A stretch of DNA of 7,662 nucleotides from Pseudomonadota bacterium (GTDB lineage Bacteria; Pseudomonadota; Gammaproteobacteria; Burkholderiales; SG8-39). Every line of letters starts with the position of its first letter. Position 1 is the first letter of the stretch. Under the pieces are notes generated by a model that was given only the letters and a program-made list of their open reading frames with translations, did no database searches and was not told the origin of the DNA. The stretch spans positions 1 through 7,662 of the forward strand of contig JAJZUN010000118.1 of the NCBI GenBank assembly GCA_021848555.1, read 5' to 3'. A program made the position numbers and the translations under genes. This document shows, piece after piece, positions 1 to 6,386 of the stretch.

Positions 1-144
1 AACGACGCCGAACTGGCTTTCCTGCGCAACCGCCAGGCGCATCTGGCCGCCAGCGTGGACCTGATGAAGGCGCTGGGCGGCGGCTGGTCTGCGGACCCGG
101 CGCAGGTCTCCCGCGCGACCGCCAAGGATGCGGGCGGCAAATGA
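1..144 (+). CDS. Outer-membrane efflux channel (TolC/NodT-type), C-terminal end only
   Basis: Partial gene: the 5' part lies outside the window and 47 codons plus a TGA stop (142-144) are visible. The peptide contains a run of the type NRQAHLAASVDLMKALGGGW followed by a short polar tail. This matches the usual end of outer-membrane factors of RND tripartite efflux systems (NodT/OprM family), where the last periplasmic helix closes with a 'V(D/N)L.KALGGGW' motif. Such proteins form the trimeric outer-membrane duct that exports drugs, metals or other small molecules together with an inner-membrane pump and a periplasmic adaptor. The pump and adaptor genes would be expected to the left, outside the window. 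The stop codon overlaps the dnaQ start as ATGA, so dnaQ may be translationally coupled to it. The family call rests on one C-terminal motif; the exported substrate cannot be inferred. Confidence 0.75.
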   Translation, partial: NDAELAFLRNRQAHLAASVDLMKALGGGWSADPAQVSRATAKDAGGK

Positions 145-854
145 CGCGCCAGATCGTCCTCGACACGGAAACCACCGGCCTCAACGCCAAGCTGGGCGAC
201 CGGGTGATCGAGATCGGCTGCCTCGAGCTGCTCAACCGCCGCCCCACGGGCAACCACTTCCACCACTATCTCAATCCCGAGCGCGCGAGCGAAGAGGGGG
301 CGGTGAAGGTGCACGGCATCAGCGACGAATTCCTGCTCGACAAGCCGCGCTTCCGTGAAATCGCGGCCGAATTCATCGAATACATCCGCGGCGCCGAGCT
401 GATCATCCACAACGCGCCGTTCGACGTCGAATTCCTGGAACAGGAACTCGCACTGGCGAAGCTGCCGCCGCTGGCGCAGCATTGCGCCGGCGTGAAAGAC
501 ACGCTCAAGCTGGCGAAGGAATTGCATCCGGGCAAGAAGAATTCGCTCGACGCGCTGTGCGAGCGCTACGGCGTGAACAACGCCCACCGTACGCTGCACG
601 GCGCGCTGCTCGATGCCGAACTGCTGGCCGAGGTCTACCTCGCCATGACGCGCGGCCAGGAGAGTCTGGTGATGGAACTGGTGCCGGTGCCGGCGGCGGC
701 GCAGGCAGCGGCCGGAACCAGCGTCGAGCGCCTGCGCCTGATGGTGCTCGCCGCAAGCCCGGACGAGGCTTCTGCTCACCTCGAACTGCTGCAGGGTATC
801 CAGGCCGAGAGCAAGGGCAAATGCGTCTGGCTGGCGCAGGAGGGGAAGGCCTAG
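141..854 (+). CDS. dnaQ: DNA polymerase III epsilon subunit (3'-5' proofreading exonuclease)
   Basis: This 237-residue protein is close to the 243 residues of E. coli epsilon. It removes mismatched 3' nucleotides as part of the Pol III core (alpha-epsilon-theta) at the cytoplasmic replication fork. All DEDDh exonuclease motifs are visible. Exo I is DTETTG, with metal ligands Asp8 and Glu10. Exo II is HNAPFDVEFL, with Asp95. Exo III is HGALLDAE, with His153 as general base and Asp158 as ligand. Just after the exonuclease domain, residues 173-178 (QESLVM) fit a beta-clamp binding motif like the one after the E. coli exonuclease domain. The remaining ~55 residues are an Ala/Pro-rich linker and a C-terminal segment, which in this family contacts the alpha subunit. 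The ATG overlaps the upstream stop by 4 bases. The only purine-rich stretch is AAGGA at 124-128, 12 bases ahead, so initiation may depend on coupling. The usual neighbour rnhA is not directly upstream. Confidence 0.95.
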   Translation: MTRQIVLDTETTGLNAKLGDRVIEIGCLELLNRRPTGNHFHHYLNPERASEEGAVKVHGISDEFLLDKPRFREIAAEFIEYIRGAELIIHNAPFDVEFLEQELALAKLPPLAQHCAGVKDTLKLAKELHPGKKNSLDALCERYGVNNAHRTLHGALLDAELLAEVYLAMTRGQESLVMELVPVPAAAQAAAGTSVERLRLMVLAASPDEASAHLELLQGIQAESKGKCVWLAQEGKA

Positions 855-896
855 CGCGCAGCGGCGTTGGGGGCCTGCCCGATTTGGCCGGTGCTG

Positions 897-905
897 TGGT
901 AGATT
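897..905 (+). promoter_or_regulatory. Candidate extended -10 promoter for the acyl-CoA synthetase operon
   Basis: The 83-base gap between dnaQ and the synthetase contains TGG-TAGATT. This is a TGn extension directly followed by a -10-like hexamer matching the consensus at four of six positions. No convincing -35 box lies 16-18 bases upstream, which is tolerable for extended -10 promoters. Transcription would start near position 912, leaving a leader of about 26 bases. Just downstream, TTGA (904-907) and TCAA (915-918) form a short imperfect dyad that could be a repressor site but is too short to assign. The rest of the gap shows no terminator for dnaQ. This call is an inference from one motif. 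Confidence 0.3.
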
Positions 906-937
906 GAACTCAACTCAAGATCGGATGCGAGAAGCCC

Positions 938-2581
938 ATGGACCGTGCCAACGCCTATGAAACCGACCTGGATCGCAATCCGGCCAATTACGCGCCGCTG
1001 ACGCCGCTTTCCTTCATCGAGCGCGCCGCCTACGTCTATCCCGGGCGCACCGCCGTCGTGCACGGCGCGCGCCGCTATACCTGGGGACAAACCTATGCGC
1101 GCTGCCGGCGTCTGGCCGCCGCGCTCGCCGCACGCGGCGTCGGCGCAGGCGATACCGTGGCGGTCATGGCATCGAATACGCCGGAGATGTACGAGTGCCA
1201 CTTCGGCGTGCCCATGCTGGGCGCGGTGCTCAATACGCTCAATACGCGCCTCGATGCCGAAGCGATCGCGTTCATGCTGAATCATGGCGGGGCGAAAGTG
1301 CTGATCGCGGACCGGGAATTTTCCGCGACGGTAGCGCGCGCGTTGTCCCAGGTCGAGCGGCGGCCGCTGGTGATCGACATCGACGACGCGGAATACACCG
1401 GCCCGGGCGAGCGGCTGGGAGAACTGGATTACGAGGCCCTGCTCGCCGAAGGCGATCCCGACTTTGCGTGGCAGCCGCCCGCCGACGAATGGAAGGCGAT
1501 TTCCCTCAATTACACCTCCGGCACCACCGGCAATCCCAAGGGCGTGGTGTACCACCATCGCGGCGCGTATCTGAACGGCGTGTGCAACATCGTCACCTGG
1601 GGCATGCCGCAGCATTCGGTCTATCTGTGGACGCTGCCCATGTTCCACTGCAACGGCTGGTGCTTTCCCTGGACCATGGCCGCCAACGCCGGCGTCAACG
1701 TCTGTTTGCGCAAAGTCGATCCGGTGCAGATCTTCAGGCTGATCAAGGAGCACCGGGTCACGCATTATTGCGGCGCGCCGATCGTGCACAGCGGCCTGGT
1801 CAACGCCGATCCGGCGCTGCGCGCTGGCATAACGCACAAGGTCTCGGCCATGGTCGCGGGAGCGGCGCCGCCGGCGGCGATGATCGAGGGCATGGAGAAA
1901 ATCGGTTTCGATCTGGTGCACGTGTACGGACTCACCGAAACCTACGGGCCGGCGACGGTGTGCGCCAAGCACGAGGAGTGGGACGGGCTGGACATCGGCA
2001 AGCGCGCCGAACGCAACGGCCGCCAGGGCGTGCGTTACCTGATGCAGGAAGGGCTTGCGGTGATGGATGGCGAGACCATGCAGCCGGTGCCCGCGGACGG
2101 GGAGACCATGGGCGAAATCATGTTCCGCGGCAATATCACGATGAAGGGCTATCTGAAGAATCCCAAGGCGACCGCAGAGGCGTTTGCGGGCGGCTGGTTC
2201 CATTCGGGCGACCTCGCGGTGATGCAACCCGATGGCTACGTCAAGATCAAGGATCGCTCGAAAGACATCATCATTTCCGGCGGCGAGAACATTTCCTCGC
2301 TCGAAATCGAGGAGGCGCTGTACCGCCATCCGGCGGTGCTCGCCGCGGCGGCGGTGGCGCGGCCCGATCCCAAGTGGGGCGAGACGCCCTGCGTGTTCGT
2401 CGAGCTCAAGCCGGGCGCGCAGGTGAGCGAGCAGGAAATCATCGAGCATTGCCGCGGGCATCTGGCCCGCTTCAAGCTGCCGCGGGCCGTGGTCTTCGGC
2501 GAGCTGCCCAAGACTTCGACCGGCAAGATCCAGAAGTTCGTGTTGCGCCAGCGGGCGAAATCGGCGCAGGCGATCGAATAG
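938..2581 (+). CDS. AMP-forming acyl-CoA synthetase (acyl-CoA ligase)
   Basis: This 547-residue enzyme of the adenylate-forming (ANL) superfamily makes acyl-CoA from a carboxylic acid, ATP and CoA via an acyl-AMP intermediate, in the cytoplasm. The phosphate-binding loop YTSGTTGNPKG is at 192-202, the adenine/acyl motif YGLTET at 330-335, the ribose-binding Asp at 424 in FHSGD, the hinge KDR at 438-440 and the catalytic lysine is Lys530 in PKTSTGKIQKF. All core residues are intact and the length is typical. The segment PMFHCNGWCFPW (234-245) is characteristic of a clade that includes plant peroxisomal acyl-activating enzymes and bacterial medium-chain or aryl ligases, so a short/medium or aromatic acid is more likely than a long-chain fatty acid. 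The start ATG is preceded by GAGAAG (929-934) at only 3 bases, a close-spaced and weak ribosome site. The gene leads a probable operon with the hydratase-fold gene 19 bases downstream. Exact substrate unknown. Confidence 0.92.
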   Translation: MDRANAYETDLDRNPANYAPLTPLSFIERAAYVYPGRTAVVHGARRYTWGQTYARCRRLAAALAARGVGAGDTVAVMASNTPEMYECHFGVPMLGAVLNTLNTRLDAEAIAFMLNHGGAKVLIADREFSATVARALSQVERRPLVIDIDDAEYTGPGERLGELDYEALLAEGDPDFAWQPPADEWKAISLNYTSGTTGNPKGVVYHHRGAYLNGVCNIVTWGMPQHSVYLWTLPMFHCNGWCFPWTMAANAGVNVCLRKVDPVQIFRLIKEHRVTHYCGAPIVHSGLVNADPALRAGITHKVSAMVAGAAPPAAMIEGMEKIGFDLVHVYGLTETYGPATVCAKHEEWDGLDIGKRAERNGRQGVRYLMQEGLAVMDGETMQPVPADGETMGEIMFRGNITMKGYLKNPKATAEAFAGGWFHSGDLAVMQPDGYVKIKDRSKDIIISGGENISSLEIEEALYRHPAVLAAAAVARPDPKWGETPCVFVELKPGAQVSEQEIIEHCRGHLARFKLPRAVVFGELPKTSTGKIQKFVLRQRAKSAQAIE

Positions 2582-2600
2582 CGCAAAAGGAGAAACCGAT

Positions 2601-3404
2601 ATGAATGCGAATCCTCAGACAGCGGCAACCGAGCCGCTATTGTTGCGGCAGGACGACGCAGGCGTGGTCACGCTGACGCTCAACCGGCCGACGCAGTTCA
2701 ATTCCCTGTCGCAGGCGCTGATGAGCGGGCTGCAGACCGAACTCGAGCGCATCGCCGCGGACGAGCGCGCGCGCGTGGTGATCGTGGCCGGTGCGGGCAA
2801 GGCGTTCTGCGCCGGGCACGACCTCAAGGAAATGCGCGCCGACCCGAGCAAGGAATTCCAGAAACAACTGTTCCGCCAGTGCAGCCAGCTCATGCTCGCG
2901 CTGGTGCGCCTGCCGCAGCCGGTGATTGCGCGCGTGCACGGCATCGCCACCGCGGCCGGCTGTCAGCTGGTCTCGATGTGCGACCTCGCGGTGGCTTCGG
3001 ACAATGCGCGCTTCGCGGTTTCGGGCGTGAACCTGGGCTTGTTCTGCTCGACGCCCGCGGTGGGCCTGTCGCGCAATGTCGGGCGCAAGCAGGCGCTGGA
3101 AATGCTGCTCACCGGGGATTTCATCGACGCGCAGGCGGCGCTCGCGCGCGGCCTGGTGAACCGCGTCGTGCCGCCGGAGCAGCTCGACGCGGAAATAAAA
3201 AAACTCACCGACTCGATACTCGCCAAGACGCCGGTGGCGATCAAGCTCGGCAAGCAGGCGTTCTACCGGCAGCTTGAAGCCGGGCTGGAGCAGGCCTACG
3301 AACTCGCGAGCGAAGTCATGGCCTGCAACATGATTACCGAGGATGCGCAGGAAGGCATAGACGCGTTTGTCGCCAAGCGCAAGCCGCAATGGAAAGGGCG
3401 CTGA
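2601..3404 (+). CDS. Enoyl-CoA hydratase/isomerase-fold protein, ECHDC3-like, lacking both catalytic glutamates
   Basis: This 267-residue protein belongs to the crotonase superfamily, whose members bind acyl-CoA thioesters and stabilise an enolate in an oxyanion hole. The CoA-binding/oxyanion segment AFCAGHDLKEM (68-78) and the second oxyanion segment around Gly120 (TAAGCQLVSMCD, 117-128) are clear. The two glutamates that add water in classical hydratases (rat Glu144 and Glu164) align with Gln122 and Gly142. The wording AAGCQLV...CD and GVNLGLFCSTP is the signature of the mitochondrial ECHDC3 group, as recalled from family sequences. Function is therefore probably not simple 2-enoyl-CoA hydration; an isomerase, hydrolase or other acyl-CoA role is possible. 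Translation starts at an ATG with a strong AAGGAG (2587-2592) 8 bases upstream. It lies 19 bases after the synthetase stop, so the two are almost surely co-transcribed. An A7 run at 3197-3203 sits in an in-frame slippery arrangement. Confidence 0.88.
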   Translation: MNANPQTAATEPLLLRQDDAGVVTLTLNRPTQFNSLSQALMSGLQTELERIAADERARVVIVAGAGKAFCAGHDLKEMRADPSKEFQKQLFRQCSQLMLALVRLPQPVIARVHGIATAAGCQLVSMCDLAVASDNARFAVSGVNLGLFCSTPAVGLSRNVGRKQALEMLLTGDFIDAQAALARGLVNRVVPPEQLDAEIKKLTDSILAKTPVAIKLGKQAFYRQLEAGLEQAYELASEVMACNMITEDAQEGIDAFVAKRKPQWKGR

Positions 3405-3416
3405 GCGCTGCAGCGC
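3405..3416. repeat. Perfect 12-base GC palindrome between hydratase-fold and GlcG/HbpS genes
   Basis: GCGCTGCAGCGC follows the stop codon of the crotonase-fold gene immediately. In RNA it could fold as a 4-bp stem with a TGCA loop, or the upstream GCGCT (3398-3402) could pair with AGCGC (3412-3416) around a 9-base loop that includes part of the stop codon. No run of T follows, so it is not a convincing intrinsic terminator. It might act as a processing or stability element between two operon genes, or be chance in GC-rich DNA. Confidence 0.3.
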
Positions 3417-3435
3417 GTATAGACGGGGACCTGGC

Positions 3436-3924
3436 GTGTCAGAGCATCTGCGAGCCGTCTATTCGAGCCTGCCGCTGGCGGGCGCCGCGCACATCGTCGA
3501 CGCGGCGATCGCCGCCCGCATCAAGGAGGGCTTGCTGCCGCTCGCAGTGGCCGTGATCGACGCGGGCGGCCACCTCGTGGCGTTCAAGCGCGAGGACGGC
3601 TGCGGCGTGCTGCGCTTCGATATCGCGTTCGGCAAGGCCTGGGCTGCGCTCGGCATGGGCGTGCCCACGCGCACGATCCGCGACCGCCTGGCCGGCCGTC
3701 CCGCCTTCCTCGGCGCGCTGGCTGCCGCATCCGACGGGCGCTTCATCCCCGTCCCGGGCGGCGTGTTGATCCTGAATCCGGACGGGCAGGCCATCGGTGC
3801 CGTGGGCATCAGCGGCGATGCCTCCGACAAGGATGAATACTGCGCCATCGCGGGCATCGAGGCCGCAGGCTACGGCAGCGATCCCGCCGAGCCCAGCGCG
3901 CAATGGCGCGAAGCCGGCCTGTAG
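3436..3924 (+). CDS. GlcG/HbpS-family protein (DUF336), possible heme or cofactor binder
   Basis: A 162-residue protein if started at GTG 3436. An in-frame ATG at 3367 would add 23 residues but lies inside the preceding gene, has no ribosome site, and adds an Arg/Gly-rich tail foreign to the family. GGGGA (3425-3429) sits 6 bases before the GTG. Family marks, numbered from the GTG, are VIDAGGHLVAF (40-50), the PVPGGVLI strand (105-112), the GAVGISG turn (121-127) and DEYCAIAG (133-140), which is the usual closing '(D/E)..CA.AG' helix. Homologues include Streptomyces HbpS (heme and redox sensing), GlcG of glycolate operons and the C-terminal domain of PduO. Many are found beside catabolic operons with no assigned reaction. 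No signal peptide is evident, so it is probably cytoplasmic. It is third in the + strand operon, 31 bases after the crotonase gene. Family call is firm; ligand and role unknown. Confidence 0.85.
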   Translation: MSEHLRAVYSSLPLAGAAHIVDAAIAARIKEGLLPLAVAVIDAGGHLVAFKREDGCGVLRFDIAFGKAWAALGMGVPTRTIRDRLAGRPAFLGALAAASDGRFIPVPGGVLILNPDGQAIGAVGISGDASDKDEYCAIAGIEAAGYGSDPAEPSAQWREAGL

Positions 3925-3950
3925 CGGCGCTTCTCCACCTGGTCGATAGT
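3925..3950. other. Convergent intergenic junction between the two operons
   Basis: Only 26 bases separate the stop codons of the GlcG/HbpS gene and the CoA-transferase gene, which point at each other. I see no GC-rich inverted repeat followed by T-runs on either strand. The only dyad is GTTTAAAC at 3949-3956, which includes the CoA-transferase TAA. Transcripts of both operons probably read into each other or end by Rho. Confidence 0.5.
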
Positions 3951-5174
3951 TTAAACGATGCCTTTCGCGGCAAGCGCATCCACCGACGGCGGGTCCATGC
4001 CCAGCAGGTCCTGCAAAATTTCCCGCGTGTGCTGACCCAGCGTGGGCGGCGGCACCGTGTATTCCACCGGCGTTGCGGAAAAGCGCATCGGGCTCGCGAC
4101 CGTGGGGCAGGGCACGCCTGCCGCAGTCGGAATCTCGACCTTGAGTCCGCGATGCTGCACTTGCGCATCCTCGAATACCTGGCGCATGTTGTTGATCGGG
4201 CCGCAGGGCACGTTGGCCGCCTCCAGCACCGCGATCCAGTCGTGCATGCCGCGCTGCTGCATGATCTCGGCGACGAGCGGAATCAGCGCATCGCGATTGA
4301 CGATGCGGCCTGACATCAGGCGAAAGCGCTCGTCCTCGGCCAATTCCGGCCGACCGGCTGTCCTGCAGAAGCTCGCAAACTGACTGTCGTTGCCGATCGC
4401 GAGAATGATATGGCCGTCCTTGCACGCGAACACCTGGTAGGGTACGACGTTGGGATGCGCGTTGCCGTAGCGCCTGGGGATGTTGCCCGAGACGAGGTAG
4501 CCGCTGATCTGGTTGGCGTTGAACGCGACCATGCAATCGAGCAGCGCCATGTCGATGTACTGGCCGCCGCCGCCGCGCTCGCAATGCGCGATGGCGGCGG
4601 TGATCGCGAGGCTCGCGTACATGCCGGTGAGTATGTCGGTGATGGCGATGCCCACTTTCATCGGCCCGCCGCCGGGCAGGTCGTCGCGCTCGCCGGTGAT
4701 GCTCATGAGCCCGCCCATGCCTTGGAAGACGAAATCGTAGCCGGGGCGGGGCGCATACGGACCCGTCTGGCCGAAACCGGTGATCGAGCAATAAATCAGG
4801 CGCGGATTGATCTGGCGCAGATCCTCGTAGCCCAAGCCGTAGCGCGCGAGCGTGCCCACCTTGTAGTTTTCGATCAGTACGTCGCATTTCGCCGCGAGCT
4901 CGCGCACGATGCCCTGTCCCTCCGGCTTGGAGATATCCAGCGTGATCGATTTCTTGCCGCGGTTGCAGGACAGGTAATAGGACGAATCGCGCGTCTCCTT
5001 GCCAGTGCTGTCCTTGAACCAGGGCGGACCCCAGCCGCGCGTATCGTCGCCCACGCCGGGACGTTCAACCTTGATCACTTCGGCACCCAGGTCGGCGAGG
5101 TTCTGCGAGGCCCAGGGTCCGGCGAGAACGCGGGACAGATCGAGCACACGGATATGCGATAGCGGGCGGGGCAT
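3951..5174 (-). CDS. Family III CoA-transferase (CaiB/BaiF), SUGCT-like
   Basis: This 407-residue protein belongs to the class III CoA-transferases, which move CoA between carboxylic acids through an aspartyl-CoA anhydride/thioester. The N-terminal signature RVLDLSRVLAGPWASQNLADLGAEVIKVE (positions 9-37, abbreviated here by its key words VLDLSRVLAGP and GAEVIKVE), the NRGKKSITLD segment (71-80), ENYKVGTLARYGLGYEDL (102-119) and the ITGFGQTGPY loop (131-140) are all present. The probable catalytic Asp213 is in MALLDCMVA. Residues around NAHPNVVPYQVF (238-249) and GPINNM (325-330) closely match human SUGCT, the succinate:hydroxymethylglutarate/glutarate CoA-transferase, as I recall its sequence. 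A dicarboxylate such as glutarate, itaconate or a methylated analogue is thus a plausible acceptor, with succinyl-CoA a plausible donor; this is inference. The ATG has AAGGAA (complement of 5180-5185) 5 bases upstream. It is the last gene of the - strand operon, 42 bases after the large dehydrogenase subunit, and converges on the + strand operon. Confidence 0.93.
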   Translation of the reverse strand: MPRPLSHIRVLDLSRVLAGPWASQNLADLGAEVIKVERPGVGDDTRGWGPPWFKDSTGKETRDSSYYLSCNRGKKSITLDISKPEGQGIVRELAAKCDVLIENYKVGTLARYGLGYEDLRQINPRLIYCSITGFGQTGPYAPRPGYDFVFQGMGGLMSITGERDDLPGGGPMKVGIAITDILTGMYASLAITAAIAHCERGGGGQYIDMALLDCMVAFNANQISGYLVSGNIPRRYGNAHPNVVPYQVFACKDGHIILAIGNDSQFASFCRTAGRPELAEDERFRLMSGRIVNRDALIPLVAEIMQQRGMHDWIAVLEAANVPCGPINNMRQVFEDAQVQHRGLKVEIPTAAGVPCPTVASPMRFSATPVEYTVPPPTLGQHTREILQDLLGMDPPSVDALAAKGIV

Positions 5175-5216
5175 GGTGTTTCCTTGATGCGGTTGCGTTG
5201 AATGGATTAAGGCGCG

Positions 5217-6386
5217 CTAGCCCGGGAGATTGAGCACCTGCCGGGCGAGTATGTTGCGCTGGATTTCGTTGCTGCCGCCGTAGATGCTCGTGGGCCTGGC
5301 CTTGTAGAACGGCGCCAGCACTTCGATGCGGCCGTCCGCCATGGGCACCTTGCCGGCCATGCCGCCGCAGTCGCCGGCGGTTTCGACGATCAGGTCGGCG
5401 ATGCGCTGGAAGGTTTCGGTAGCCCAGATTTTCAGCAGCGATACCTCGGGACCGAGCGCCTCGCCGCGGCTGACCATGGCGGTGAAGTGGCCGTAGATGT
5501 CGCCGAGGTGAGTCACGTCGAGCTGCAGCTGCGCCAGGCGTTCGCAAAACAGCGGATCGCGCTCGACGCCGCGCGCGCGCGCCACCGACAGCAGCACCTG
5601 CAGGCCGTATTCGGGCAATTTGGGGCTGCCGATGTGGATGCGCTCGAAACCGAGCAGCGATTTGGCCACGGTCCAGCCCTGGTTCAATTCGCCCACCAGG
5701 TTGCTTGCCGGCGTGCGCACATTGTCGAAGAACACTTCGCAGAATTCTTCGTGCCCGGCGAGGTCGCGGATCGGGCGCACGGTGACGCCGGGCGTCTTGA
5801 GGTCGAGCAGCAGGAAGCTGATGCCCGCCTGCTTTTTCGCCGCCTTGTCGGTGCGTGCGAGCACGAATATATGCGTCGCATCATGCGCCAGCGTGGTCCA
5901 GGTCTTCTGGCCGTTGATGACGAATTCCTCTCCTTCGAGGCGCGCCTCGGTGCGCAGGTTGGCGAGGTCGGAGCCCGCATTGGGTTCGGAATAGCCCTGG
6001 CACCAGATCTCCTCGCAGGCGAGGATGGGCGGCAGGTAGCGGCGGCGCTGCGCCTCGGTGCCGAAGCGCATCAGGATCGGCCCGACCATGAGTATGCCGT
6101 GATCCTGGAAGCGCGCGATGCCCCAGCGCTCCTGCTCCTCGAGGAAGATCAGCAGCTTGGTCGGGGAGAGGCCCATGCCGCCGTATGCGCGCGGCCAGCC
6201 CGGGGCGATCCAGCCCTTGGCCGCCATGCGCAGGTACCAGGACTTGTTCTCGTGCCAGCGCAGCCGGCGCGGCGCATAGCGCAGCTCCGGCGGGTGGTGC
6301 GCCTCGACCTCGGCGCGCACCAGCGCGCGAAACGCTTCGTCGGAGAGAGCGTTCCAATCCTGCTCTTGTTGGACGCCGTATTTCAT
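5217..6386 (-). CDS. Acyl-CoA dehydrogenase, large (catalytic) subunit of a probable two-subunit enzyme
   Basis: This 389-residue flavoprotein desaturates acyl-CoA to 2-enoyl-CoA, with electrons normally passed to ETF. Visible are the N-terminal helical domain with GWIAPGWPRAYGGMGLSP (58-75), the flavin-binding QGYSEPNAGSDLANL (130-144), KTWTTLAHDATH (161-172) and the C-terminal IYGGSNEIQRNILAR (368-382). The usual MCAD-type catalytic glutamate (YEGT) is replaced by Gly370. Glu248 in GFERIHIG lies where isovaleryl-CoA dehydrogenase and the steroid dehydrogenase FadE26 carry theirs. The 'R..FG.P...FQ' motif and the 'Q.HGG.GY' motif, which contact the ADP part of FAD across the dimer, are missing (here ARGVERDPLFCERLAQ and VETAGDCGGMAG). 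This fits a subunit that needs a different partner, of the PimC/FadE type. Its ATG overlaps the stop of the small subunit gene as ATGA with no Shine-Dalgarno, indicating translational coupling. Substrate unknown. Confidence 0.93.
   Translation of the reverse strand: MKYGVQQEQDWNALSDEAFRALVRAEVEAHHPPELRYAPRRLRWHENKSWYLRMAAKGWIAPGWPRAYGGMGLSPTKLLIFLEEQERWGIARFQDHGILMVGPILMRFGTEAQRRRYLPPILACEEIWCQGYSEPNAGSDLANLRTEARLEGEEFVINGQKTWTTLAHDATHIFVLARTDKAAKKQAGISFLLLDLKTPGVTVRPIRDLAGHEEFCEVFFDNVRTPASNLVGELNQGWTVAKSLLGFERIHIGSPKLPEYGLQVLLSVARARGVERDPLFCERLAQLQLDVTHLGDIYGHFTAMVSRGEALGPEVSLLKIWATETFQRIADLIVETAGDCGGMAGKVPMADGRIEVLAPFYKARPTSIYGGSNEIQRNILARQVLNLPG

Noticed and set aside
855..896. Possible terminator after dnaQ
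   Set aside because: Only a three-base G/C pairing is visible and no T-run follows it.
904..918. TTGA-N7-TCAA dyad as a repressor operator
   Set aside because: Four-base arms are too short to separate from chance, and no regulator gene is present in the window.
851..2461. 536-codon open frame on the - strand, antisense to the acyl-CoA synthetase
   Set aside because: It is the mirror of a gene with all synthetase motifs. The predicted protein is rich in His/Arg with no family signature, a usual by-product of GC-rich codon bias.
1195..2604. 469-codon open frame on the + strand overlapping the synthetase
   Set aside because: Out-of-frame shadow with Arg/Gly/Ala-rich composition and no recognisable motif; the synthetase frame is unbroken.
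3367..3435. Upstream ATG extension of the GlcG/HbpS gene
   Set aside because: The extra 23 residues overlap the preceding gene, lack a ribosome site and do not resemble the family N-terminus; GTG 3436 is preferred.
3439..4887. 482-codon open frame on the - strand across the convergent junction
   Set aside because: It overlaps both the GlcG/HbpS gene and the CoA-transferase in wrong frames and has no family features.
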